The notes under the pieces were generated by a model, which saw nothing but the letters and a program-made list of their open reading frames with translations, did no database searches and was not told the DNA's origin. Made by a program: the position numbers and the translations under genes. A stretch of DNA of 34,249 nucleotides, from assembly GCA_022592445.1 (NCBI GenBank), contig JABYQR010000438.1:1-34249 (forward strand), read 5' to 3'. The stretch's first letter is position 1. The number at the start of each line of letters is the position of its first letter. The DNA is from Cytidiella melzeri. Its lineage: Eukaryota > Basidiomycota > Agaricomycetes > Polyporales > Irpicaceae. Of the stretch, positions 22,682 through 32,442 are shown piece by piece.

Positions 22682-24818
22682 ATGTCGACGGTTGTAGACG
22701 GAGTAATTGGCCATGCGAATGGTATTAATGGTACAAAACCTGCCGCCAAGGTCAAGTCCAAAAATCAACTCCGTCGCTTGAAGGCCAAGCAGAAGAAGGC
22801 GGACCAACCTGGGGCACCTGTACGCTGGATCAGTGCGTTCGTAGGCTATCGACACTAAGCATATCTTTTGCGACAGGGTACGGGAACGGAAGATGTGCGG
22901 GAGGATGTGAAAATGGAGGGCAGCGAGCCGTCGGTGCAGAATGTTGAGTACGTATCTGAGCAGTTAGACGGCCCTGCATTAGAAGCGTTCTCCGACGTTT
23001 TTGCACGCTTTCAGCTACCACCTGAATCCACCACAGTACGCCCCCTCCCTTGATGTGTTAATCATGATGTTATTGATCTTTTTATCAGGCTCGTGACTCA
23101 GAAAACACCAAGGGGGAGGTCATTTACTCAGACGACGACATGGCCTCCGAAGGCGATTCGGATACGGAAGAGAAGAAACCCTTGTCAAAGAAGAAAGCTC
23201 GCAAATTGAACAGACTTACCGTCGCTGAACTCAAGCAATTAGTCAAGAAACCCGAGGTCGTCGAATGGACGGATGTCACGGCGGCCGATCCTCGTATTCT
23301 CTTGCACTTGAAGAGCTACCGCAATTCCGTACCCATTCCTGCCCACTGGAGTGCCAAGCGAGACTACCTGCAAGGAAAGCGTGGTATCGAGAAACCTCCC
23401 TTTCAGCTGCCGTCCTACATAGCCGATACCGGTATCGCCACTATGCGCGACGCAATAAAGGAAAAGGAGGCCAACATGTCGCTGAAGCAAAAGACCCGTG
23501 AACGTGTGCAACCAAAGATGGGCAAGCTCGATATTGATTACCAAAAACTACACGACGCGTTCTTCAAGTTCATGACAAAGCCGAACGTCACTGGTTTTGG
23601 AGAGATGTGAGTTAGCTCTACCACCTTAGCGACCTGAAACTTGACTCTATGTCTGACAGGTATTATGAAGGAAAGGAGTTCGAGACGCAACTGAGACACA
23701 AGCGTCCTGGTGATTTGTCTCCTGAGCTCGTAGAAGCTCTGTCCATCCCGCCACTTGCACCTCCGCCTTGGCTTATCAGCATGCAGCGATTTGGCCCACC
23801 ACCAAGTTATCCCACGCTCCGAATACCTGGTCTTAACGCCCCAATACCGGAAGGGTAAGCGGTCATGTATTATTATCAACACTCCAGCACTAAGGGTCAC
23901 ACAGTGCGCAGTGGGGATTCCATCCCGGTGGTTGGGGGAAACCACCTCTAGATGAGTATAATAGGCCTTTGTATGGCGACGTCTTTGGTGTGTTGCCGAA
24001 AAACACTGACGCTGATGTCAGTTCTCCCATGCTGCTCGTTTCCCTAATATTTACTGACCCGTGGTTCGCAGAATGGTGAACCGATTGACCGAACGATCTG
24101 GGGTGAGCTTGAGCCAGAAGAAGGTAAGCTCATGATGCCACAATTGACTAAACAAATCCTGATACCGTTTACAATGGCAGAAGAAGAGTCTGACGACGAG
24201 GACGAAGAAGAGGATGAAGATGAAGAATCTGCAGAGTCAACACCTATGGATGGCATGCAGACTCCTTCTGGAATGGAGACGCCATCCGGTATGGCGAGTG
24301 TTGTTTCGACCGTCGCAGGAGGCCTGGAAACACCCGACTTTTTGGAGCTGCGGAAAAATGCTGGTCGAGCTCAGAGCGAGGCTGTCGACAGTGGCCCGAG
24401 GTCACTTTACCAGGTCGTGCCGGAAAAACAGACGTCAGTTAGGGGGCTTATGGGTAGCGAGCGCGGGTACGATGTCAGTGCTGTGGCGAACGTTGGAGCT
24501 TCGATTCCTGTGCTGGGCGACGAAAGAGGGACAAAGGTACGTTCACGGCCCTCTGATCCTCACGTAAAGCACATCTCACACAATTTATAGCGCAAAGCGA
24601 ACGGCGTCGATATTTCTATCGACGCTTCAGAGCTGGAGGGAATGTCAGAGGACGAGCTGCGCCGCCGGTACGATCAATCCTCGCGTGGATCGGCTGGCGT
24701 ACCTGGTGCGAACGGTAGGGAAGATTTCTCTGACATGATTGCGAAGGAAATGCACAAGAAGAAGCAGAAGATGGACAGGGAGAGGGACAACAGGAAGGAG
24801 AAAGACTTCAAGTTCTGA
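22682..24818 (+). CDS. CUS1: Splicing factor 3B subunit 2 (SF3b145/SAP145; yeast Cus1)
   Basis: U2 snRNP component that helps hold U2 at the branch site and contacts SF3b49. Exons 22682-22819, 22877-23035, 23089-23606, 23660-23854, 23905-24016, 24072-24123, 24181-24536, 24591-24818; 585 aa. The N-terminus is basic (KSKNQLRRLKAKQKKAD). The DUF382 core runs from KKKARKLNRLTVAELKQLV through DVTAADPRILLHLKSYRNSV, IPAHWSAKRDYLQGKRGIEK and FQLPSYIADTGIATMRD. The PSP proline-rich domain includes RPGDLSPELVEALSIPPLAP, WLISMQRFGPPPSYP and PIDRTIWGELEP. An acidic run (EESDDEDEEEDEDEES) follows, and the C-terminus is Lys/Glu-rich, ending KEKDFKF. Exon 7 begins after a weak GGCAG acceptor, but the phase fits. 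Confidence 0.95.
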
Positions 24819-25026
24819 GTGTTCTGTCGGTGTGCTTGTCTTCCTCCAGTTGTGTGCTTCTCTTCGTTTAGTGGATGTTGTATTCTAGATACATATATAG
24901 CGCCATTCTTTAAACGTACCTTGAGCTGTTACGTTTGGTAAGGCCGTGTAAATGGCTAGAATACCATTTTCTGCCTCTTTATTTGTATGTGTTTGTTCGG
25001 CCTACCGGCTCATTTTCCTCGTCCGA
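24819..25026. other. CUS1 3' flank, start of transposon island
   Basis: A/T-rich 3' flank of CUS1 containing probable polyadenylation sequence. From here to the right edge I find no host gene, only repeats and retrotransposon remnants. Confidence 0.5.
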
Positions 25027-25260
25027 GAGTTGTTAACAGTAACAAAATTACTTATGCAGGTTGGTAATCCAGACACACTAATGGCAAAAGTTGTTACTGG
25101 TAACAGACTTACTTATTAAAGTGGATAATCTACTGATGAAAGTTGTTACTAGTAACTAAATTACATCTGAAAGCAGGTAATCCAGGCATGTTGGTAAGAA
25201 ATTTTTTGATAGTAACACAATTTCTCATGAATATGCTGGACAAAATTACTTCTGAAGTCA
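25027..25260. repeat. Degenerate tandem repeat, unit about 55-60 nt
   Basis: At least three diverged copies begin at about 25027, 25086 and 25139, each with AGTTGTTA, a variant of CTRGTAAC, ATTACTTAT and GGTAATCCAG. A fourth partial copy with AGTAACACAATTTCT follows near 25210. Unit lengths differ by a few bases. The tract abuts the presumed left end of element A. Confidence 0.65.
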
Positions 25261-25999
25261 CTGTGTAACGACCACCATTTGTGCTCTCAAGAAAGGTGCT
25301 GAAAAAGAGTACATATTTCCTCAAATATACACCACCTGGAAAAAATCCACATTGTTTGTGACACAGAGACGGGGCTCGACATGACAAACAGGGACACAAA
25401 GTGGATATTGACGAGGTGGTGGCAGGTGTGAAGCACAATGCTCTCACCAGCTACCAGACTTTGTTCAAGTATCTAGCCCAGTAAAGACCAAGTTAGTATT
25501 CTGACTACCAGCTATGTAGTACAGAGGGGGTATGCTTACCTAGCCCAGTAAAGACCGAGAGGTCGAGATTGAACAAAGTGGAATTTGTGTGCGAGGGGTA
25601 GAGGCTGTTGAGCTTCGAAGATGAGTCTTATTATTATTGCTGCTTCAGCAGCTCTGCTTATATACATGTCTGTATCTACTATGTAAGCGACTACTATACA
25701 TGTCTACTTCAGCTATTCTACTGTATTGCTAAGTGCATGACTCATGCTAGTACTTGTCCTCAGACGTACGCTTTAGGCGTCCTCTGTGTCACGAGCATGC
25801 ACACTTTTTCCTTATCTTATCTTATTGATGGCACATGACTACTGCATGTGATCAGGTGCATGTGACAGACTGGTCACATGATCATAGAAGGTGCTGGAAC
25901 ATTGTGGAACATTGTAGAACATCGCACCATAGCACACCATACGTTCCCACGGCAGTGTTAGGAGTACAGACCCGGTACCAGGGGTCCTTGTCTGAGATG

Positions 26000-26007
26000 T
26001 ATATAAA
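26000..26007 (+). promoter_or_regulatory. Probable TATA box of element A LTR
   Basis: TATATAAA lies within the presumed 5' LTR about 400 bp upstream of the first coding frame, placed as expected for the U3/R boundary of a plus-strand element. Confidence 0.5.
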
Positions 26008-26397
26008 CCCACCCTGTAGCTCCCTAAAGACCTCAGATGCTACCTCCTGGTCTTTAGGTGACGTTCACCTTGTACTAGTCTCATCACTGTGCTAATATAT
26101 CCTGGTCTTTAGCTCATTGTCAGCTGATCCCTTGTCGTTGCATCTTCACTTCTCCTCATCATCTTTTCCCTTGTCGTCATCGTCCGAGTTCTCTCGTTGT
26201 TCCTCCATCCCCGTTGTCACTTCCTCGCTCTTCATAGAGTTTGGTTGTGCTCTTGACATTAGGTAGAATCTCTGTACGCTCGCCTGGACGTCGCGCAACC
26301 GCACAATTCCCTTTCCCCAAAAGTTTATAAAAGTTTAGTCCCCCCGGTTTACCAGTACGTTGTATTGGCCCAAACCTCTGATCTTACATCTCATTTC

Positions 26398-27095
26398 ATG
26401 GTTGTAGTGCCCAAGGACGTACACATTCGTCACCGCATACCCAAGTCCTTCTTTGAGGCTTGTCGAGAACTACGCGAGCAAGGACATCCTTGTCTCTACA
26501 CAGAAAAGGACCTTGAAGCCATCGTCTCCTACGTCTCACGCTGCCCTCACGCTGCCCTCACTACCATCCCCTGGGCACCAGGCTTCCTGCCTTCGACCAC
26601 GAAAAGTTTGCTCATGACAACGAGTCCATCAAGGAACGTGCACGCACAGAACGCGCGCAAACCCTCGCGGAGCGAATTGAGAAACCGTCTCTCAAGGACC
26701 GCGTCTCCCAGGCACCCCCGCCACCTCGCCCAGACGCACAAAAACCTGTGACACTTGATTTCCACAAGTTTTCCATCAAGGACCAAGTCGGCATCCTCAA
26801 GCCAAAGATCGAGGCCACTACCAGACGCCTCAAGATTCTGATCGAACTCACTCGCAACTGGAACAATTCGCAGACCCAGGCAATATTACTCCTCAACGAT
26901 AAACTTCTGCACCTCATCGAGCACACAGAGGAAGTACTCTCCACGCGCACGCCTGCCCAGCTCAAAGCACTGAACTGGGGCTTGCAGTCAGTAGGGCAGA
27001 TCAACTTCACGCAATTACGCAAGAGGTTGACAGAAGTTACGAGTAGAGTTGCATTTGTAGCAGACGGAGGATACTTCGACAAACTTCCCCTGTAA
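26398..27095 (+). pseudogene. Extra ORF upstream of gag in element A (broken)
   Basis: The first ATG opens MVVVPKDVHIRHRIPKSFFE and is followed by a charged sequence that breaks near 26540. The break is an exact 11-bp tandem duplication (GCTGCCCTCAC at 26540-26550 and 26551-26561). Beyond it the reading shifts to a second frame that carries KSLKDRV-type helical, Lys/Arg/Glu-rich sequence, then FHKFSIKDQVGILKPKIEA, NSQTQAILLLNDKLLHLIEH, and ends YFDKLPL before consecutive TAA and TAG codons. The next frame resumes in phase after these stops. I do not recognise the domain. It could be a gag N-terminal or accessory region. It is not the usual gag. Confidence 0.6.
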
Positions 27096-27098
27096 TAG

Positions 27099-28540
27099 AT
27101 AGTCATCATTGAGTGCGATAATCTATTCCACGTCTTTGATCCCGACAATCTTCAGGATTGTCACGATAACGAAGAAGACCATGCGTATATTGAAGTCTGT
27201 GAACAACAACCGTGTCCAAATTGGAATCAAAAGTTTGTAGTATCCCGTCATTTCAGAGAAGGACAACGATACTCTGGATACGTAGCCTGCGATAACAGTC
27301 AAATACCGTTAATTGTTGAAGTTCCTGGAGAAGTTGAAGTTCCAGAACTTGATACCAGTTTAGTCACAGCAGTTTTACTGGAAATCACCACTGCTGCCCC
27401 TGTTCCCATCATCCCCGAAACCATACCGGAAATCTCACCGGTAACTCCTGAAGCACCCACCGATCCCGCACCTGTCACAATGACAACCCCAGCAGTAGAC
27501 CCCGCCCTGGTTGCAGCCATTGTAGCTGCAGTCGCGCAAGCAATGCCCAGACCGCAGGTTACGGTCAACAACAATGACTCTAAGCCCGACAGATACAAAG
27601 GCGAACATGGTCGTGACCTGGAACATTTTCTGTCCCAGTGTAAGGCTTACTGGGTGACTGCCAGTATCACTGACGAGAAACCCAAGGTCCTGACGGCCAT
27701 CTACTGTCTGTCGGAGAAAGCTGCCCAATGGGCAATACCAGTCACAGATCACATGGCTGACCACAATGGTGACTTGCCGGCCAATCTTGACACATGGGCT
27801 AAGTTCAAAACCGAACTTAAAAAGTACTTCAGCGATGCAACGCCCGAAGATACTGCCATCCAAGAATTGGAGAAGCTCTGTGGAGCTGAGAAGAAGGAGA
27901 AGAACGCGCGTGACGTAGGAACATATGTCACAGACTTCCAATCCTACGTGGGTCGCATCTCTGGATTAAGCGACAAGGACAAGGAGATCCGCTTCATCAA
28001 GGGTCTCCCAGAGTACATCTATGGTAGATTGGCAACTGCTGAAGCCCCCCAACAAACTATCAGGGGTGGATTGACAGGTCTCTCAAGATGGCAGCCGCGT
28101 ATGCCCGCATACGGGAAACAACGGAGAGAAAAGTGCCTTCTACTCCTTCGTCAACTGCGTCGAAGCCCACCGTATCCCAGCCCCGATTCACTCCGGTCCC
28201 TCGCACTCCCAACGGTCCGGTTCCTATGGAGGTTGACGCCTCCAAGATGCAACAAGGTCGGCGGTGTTATAACTGCCAGGAACTTACAACGGATCCCAGT
28301 CACATTGCACGCACGTGCACCAAGCCTGCAGTTCCTCGTCCACCTCCTTGTGGACCACGTGTAGCAGCTACCAATGCAGAGGCTTCGACGTCTAAAGTCG
28401 AAGGAAAGGAACCGGAGGCAACAGGAGAGCCCATTTGGCCAGGGGTGTCAGAAGTAACCCTTAACGCAATACTTGGAGAGCTGGAAAAGTTGAAGGTGGA
28501 GAATGCCGATCTCAAGAAGAGACTTGAGGAGAATTTTTAA
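27099..28540 (+). pseudogene. Gag of element A (frameshifted, altered zinc knuckle)
   Basis: Retrotransposon capsid protein. The frame is open from 27099 without an ATG until 27480 (MTTPAVDPALVAAIV). The Ty3-type capsid core follows: DRYKGEHGRDLEHFLSQCKA, LSEKAAQWAIPVTDHMA, TWAKFKTELKKYFSDATPED, QSYVGRISGLSDKDKEIRFI. At a run of six C (28045-28050) the frame breaks, and the family sequence continues in the -1 frame (GWIDRSLKMAAAYARIRE). The nucleocapsid knuckle reads CYNC, then eight residues, then HIARTC (CX2CX8HX4C instead of CX4H). A coiled-coil-like C-terminus (LGELEKLKVENADLKKRLEE) ends at a TAA at 28538. Confidence 0.82.
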
Positions 28541-29783
28541 TTTGGGCCGTGATTCGAGCTGCGCAAGCACGCACCCCACGTATACCATGTAACAATAGAT
28601 TTTCCGTACTCGCGTCTGATGTATTAGAGACTGGTTCTGAATTGGAACATTTTCATATACCCATCACAGTTTCAGGAGTGCGGAGATCTAAAGAAGTCAC
28701 AGCAATGATTGATAGTGGAGCCTCGACACTATTCATTCATAAACGGTTTGTTCGAGAGCATCGTATCAGGACCCGGAAGTTGAAACAACCAATTCCGGTG
28801 TACAACATAGATGGAACCCCAAATTGAGACGGGGCTATTGATGAAGTCGCCAATCTCAATATGAGGATAGGGGACCATGAGGAAAGGACTATCTTCACGG
28901 TTACCGACATCAGGCCGGAAGATGTAATCATAGGAATTGATTGGTTGAGGTACCACAACCCCACCATGGATTGGTACGAAGGCATCATCAGGATGGATGG
29001 ATGTCCTGATGCGTGTAAACCTAGAGAACGGGTTGAGGAAGCGAAGGAGGTTGCAGCTAAGAGAACAGCTGAGCCTAAGCGGAAGAAGAGGACCCCGGGA
29101 TTACAGAAAGTTGTGGAACAACTTCCGTACTTGCCGGTGGATACGGAGGAGGCCGAAGAAGACCTCGAGGAGACCACGGAAGGTTCAGGAAGTTTGGATG
29201 GGGCCGAATCGCCAAAGTTACAGGCACAGGCCACTACTCAGCTCGGTGGAAAAGGAACTCCCCGACGCATTGTACACACACGTCCGACACCTATGGTACA
29301 AGAAGGCAAACACTTGTTCACTCTAGCAGGATACACATACTCTAGTGAACTAGCTGAAGTCGAGAACCGGGTTAAACCAGTCAAAACCTTTGAAGAGATG
29401 GTACCTGAACAATATCGTCAACATGCTCACATCTTCTCTGAAACGGAATCTCAACGACTTCCAGAACATAAGTCGTACGACCATATAATTGAGTTGATTC
29501 TGGAAGCAAAAGGATTCCATGCAAAAGTTTACCCGCTTTCACACCCTGAGCAAGAAGAGCTTGATAAGTTTATCCGAGAGAACCTAGAAAAAGGGTACAT
29601 TCGACCATCGAAGTCCCCAATAGCGTCACCCTTCTTCTTTGTCAAGAAAAAGGATGGAAAGTTACGCCCAGTACAGGATTACCGGAAGTTGAACGAAGTC
29701 ACTATCAAAAACAGTTATCCATTGCCGTTGATCTCCGAACTCATGGATAGACTGCAAGGCACTAGGTTCTTTACCAAGCTAGA
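28531..29783 (+). pseudogene. Pol of element A: aspartic protease and 5' part of reverse transcriptase
   Basis: The frame is open from before the gag stop, in the -1 frame relative to gag. The protease active site is MIDSGASTLFIHKRFV (Asp codon 28711). An in-frame TGA (28825-28827) interrupts it after NIDGTPN. Retropepsin sequence continues ([20 protein letters not shown]), then the RT N-terminus: [15 protein letters not shown] lead-in, [40 protein letters not shown] and FFTKLD. At 29784 an LTR begins, so the YMDD box, RNase H and integrase are missing from this copy within the window. Confidence 0.88.
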
Positions 29784-30590
29784 TGTTCTTGACACTCTGG
29801 AGTTGTACTACATGCTTTCCATGTCATTTCCTATGCTACTAGAACACAGGCGTACATATATGTGCAGTATCCCTATAGTGCTATACTACTTAGTCTACAC
29901 AACCCATATCTGTACGTCTCAGCTAATGTGATGGGTACAACTGGAGTTACCATATACGGCTGCATAATTCCCTTATCAAGACTGTGGGAACTCTGCTACC
30001 TTACAGTGTCCTTGTAACAAGGTGTGGGAAACTACATATTATATCATATAGTTTTAACAGAGATGAGGGGCCAGGAGCGTACATGCAGCAGTGTATATAG
30101 ACTTCAGGGACTTGCGCACAGACCATGTTGAGGGCAGGCTTTGCAAGAAGCCGTGGAAACGCAGAACAATAGCACTACCTGAAGGAGAACAATAGCTATT
30201 GTCTGGACTCTGCCAAGACCTCTACTTGTGTGAGATTTTATCTAAAAGGAGACCAGTTATTGTATTCCATTCCCACACCTGTGAGAACATTCTACCATAA
30301 AGAGAACAATAGCGAAAGAGCAATATGAGTCTATGTGAACAGTATCTATGACATCAAACCCTAGCTATGAGCTGAGCCATGTTGTCTTACATAAGCTGAG
30401 TCACGTGCCAGTGTGACGTAGCAGCAATTAACATGACCATGTAGAGTGTCTAAGCCACGTGAGACGGGCACTTAATAGACATGTAAGGGATTTGTGCAGA
30501 GAGGGTTGCAACTGGGTTGCAACCAGGTTTCAAAGGTAAAAACTGGAGGTAAAATGCAAAAAATAAGGGCTAGTCGGGCCATCCACAACA
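29784..30590 (-). mobile_element. Element B: 3' LTR (minus orientation), inserted in RT of element A
   Basis: 807 bp bounded by TGTT (29784) and AACA (30590), a perfect short inverted terminus. On the right it abuts the polypurine tract of a minus-strand element. On the left it interrupts the RT motif FFTKLD of element A, giving CTAGA as the probable 5-bp target copy. A minus-strand TATA (CTATATACAC, about 30091-30100) fits an LTR promoter reading leftward. It holds three AACAATAG motifs, at about 30165, 30188 and 30305. Confidence 0.85.
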
Positions 30591-30609
30591 TTACCCCCCT
30601 CCTAAAATT
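30591..30609 (-). other. Polypurine tract of element B
   Basis: On the minus strand this reads AATTTTAGGAGGGGGGTAA and directly precedes the LTR, the expected place for plus-strand DNA priming. The same 19 bases occur at the matching position of element C. Confidence 0.85.
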
Positions 30610-30781
30610 GAGCATCCTCGTGAAGCATCACTGGACTGTGGTGATAGAGGTCTTCTACCCGTCTACAGGAATTCAGCAGAATTGCCTCGATTGTCTAGTC
30701 AGAAGGATGCTAGGAAGTTTCTCCCCTTCTGGTGTTGTTGACTCGACGTTACCCATCAGTGTGATGTTCTTGAAATATCCA
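30610..30781 (-). other. Residual 3' internal sequence of element B
   Basis: 172 bp between the polypurine tract of B and the hairpin element. No usable reading frame remains. It is presumably the sequence that once followed the chromodomain of B. The last three bases (CCA) are repeated on the far side of the hairpin element. Confidence 0.6.
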
Positions 30782-31191
30782 CACTGGGTAACCACGGCCC
30801 AATTTCCGGTGGAAAAAAATGAGAAATATGTGAGAAAAAATGGCGATTTTACGGTACCTTTTTGTAGCAGAATTAGCGCCGGATAACACTGAATATTTCA
30901 TCTTGTTTTTCTTGTGAGCAAATGGATGAAAAAGTGGCTTTTTTCTCAATGCGTTTTTCCGGCCTTTTGGTGATGCCTCCGTTTAGGCATCACCAAGCAT
31001 CACCAAAAGGCCGGAAAAACGCATTGAGAAAAAAGCCACTTTTTCATCCATTTGCTCACAAGAAAAACAAGATGAAATATTCAGTGTTTTTCGGCGCTAT
31101 TTCTGCTACAAAAAGGTACCGTAAAATCGCCATTTTTTCTCACGTATTTCTCATGTTTTTCCACCGGAAATTGGGCCATGGTTACCCAGTG
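30782..31191. mobile_element. Hairpin (foldback) element with CACTG termini and 3-bp target duplication
   Basis: 410 bp, almost entirely one inverted repeat: arms 30782-30976 and 30997-31191 (195 bp each) around a 20-nt loop. By eye the arms differ at about six positions. The termini are CACTGGGTAACC and its complement, flanked by CCA at 30779-30781 and at 31192-31194. CACTA-type DNA transposons start with CACTA/CACTG and leave 2-3-bp duplications, so a non-autonomous CACTA relative (MITE) is the best guess. No transposase is encoded; the open frames on its arms are by-products of the palindrome. It sits inside element B. Confidence 0.8.
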
Positions 31192-31204
31192 CCAGACCAA
31201 TGTG

Positions 31205-31818
31205 TTTGCCTTCATCCCAGCTAAGATTGTATGTAGATGGTCAGACTGTGCAAAGGAAAGCGGTGTTGGTCTGGGTATTGGATTCCCAAAAGTGCGAGCG
31301 GAGATCCGCAAAGAGTGAAGCTTTGATGACCGGGGGTGCTCCGGGGTTTGCTTTGTAGAAGTTGTCAATTGCTTCTTGACTATTCTAGAGGTTTTTGACT
31401 GGTTTCCAGCTATTGTGTCCGTCTGAATACCCTTCCCATTTGACAAAAAATTGCAATGTCTCCATTGTCCGTGTAGCCTGCTGTCTAGCACCTTTTCAAC
31501 AACGTACTGTTCTTCTCCTTCTATGATGATAGGATCAGGAGGTGGAGGTATGTCTTTGCCGTTGTTGTGCCAGGGACTTAGACGGTTGATGTGGAAGACG
31601 GGGTCAATTCGGAGATAGCTGGGCAGATCAAGCTTGTAGTCAAGATTGCTGATGTGTTCAACAACTTTGTATAGGCCGAGCTGTCAAGGACCAATTTTAG
31701 GGGTAGCCTGGTGGATCTGGACGTTCTTAGCGTTCAGCCAGACCATGTCCCCCACTTGGAAGATGCATGGAGATCGCTTGTCGGATTTGTAGAGTTCTTT
31801 CATCTTTTCTTTGCTTAG
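31205..31818 (-). pseudogene. Element B: integrase C-terminus and chromodomain, degenerate
   Basis: Minus-strand chromovirus remnant. It starts at LSKEKMKELYKSDKRS next to the LTR of element C and continues FQVGDMVWLNAKNVQIHQ (GPY/F-type integrase end) to an in-frame TGA at 31684-31686. It resumes with DPVFHINRLSPWH, then a chromodomain (EEQYVVEKVLDSRLHGQWRH, then FFVKWEGYSDGHNSW in another frame after a 1-nt loss) and a further TAG after PVKNL. Element C has the homologous LSKEKMAEASGY and NVKVHQQSDKLGPRQLGPF, so B and C are related families. The first part of the B integrase should lie beyond element C, outside the window. Confidence 0.78.
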
Positions 31819-32279
31819 TGTAACAGTAATGCTACACTCACCAGATAAGTTGGTTAACTTGAGGGGGATGTGGTGAGATAGAGAGTAAGAGTGGTGGTGA
31901 GCAAAGTACTGGTGGGTACTGAGTAGTCCTTTATCAACAGAGTGGATAAGACTGAGGGGATATGCCCTCAGGATGGCCTCTATATATACATGAAGGGGAG
32001 GACCCCAGGTACAACCCTAAGACCCCTAATACCTACATGAGTAAGCAAAGTAATCTACCTTACTAAGCATGCCCTATGCCCTAGTGGTGCCACTTCAATC
32101 AACCAATAGCAATTGTTCCCATGACCTGACCCCATGACCCAGTCCCTGTCGCGGAGCGACTGCTGTTATGCTGATAACCCTACAAAGGGAGTGAAGTAGA
32201 GAGGGAGGGGTGGATCTCCAACGACGACAACGAGGTCAAAGTCGATGATGAGCAAGCAAGCAGGCACTGGGGCCGGATA

Positions 32280-32361
32280 CTGGCAGTGCAAATGACGAAG
32301 TTAATATTATGTTTATACTAGGTTACATTGAGTAACTCACCTGGCAGTGCAAATGACGAAG
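32280..32361. repeat. 21-bp direct repeat inside LTR of element C
   Basis: The 21 bases at 32280-32300 recur exactly at 32341-32361 (GGCAGTGCAAATGACGAA core), separated by 40 A/T-rich bases. Either a local duplication or a small insertion flanked by a long duplication. Confidence 0.85.
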
Positions 32362-32442
32362 AGGTCAAGATGCAGAACCAGGGAGGGTAAGGGGTACTAT
32401 ATATACTGTGTCTGGATGGTCTGTGCACCAGTTCCCACACTA

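Larger units (their letters stand above)
25264..29783 (+). mobile_element. Element A: decayed Ty3/gypsy retrotransposon, truncated by insertion
   Basis: Plus-strand element containing, in order, a presumed 5' LTR and leader, an extra ORF, gag, aspartic protease and the first RT motifs. It stops within RT at 29783, where the LTR of element B begins. The left end is a guess: a TGTAACG start at 25264 fits an LTR 5' end, but the LTR's other end and the primer-binding site could not be fixed, and no second LTR lies inside the window. A 15-bp motif (TAGCCCAGTAAAGAC) occurs twice, near 25484 and 25541, within the presumed LTR. The body is clear from gag and pol similarity. Confidence 0.75.

Noticed and set aside
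30922..31224. 100-aa plus-strand frame and its minus-strand mirror on the hairpin element
   Set aside because: They are produced by the two arms of the palindrome and repeat each other; no independent coding signal.
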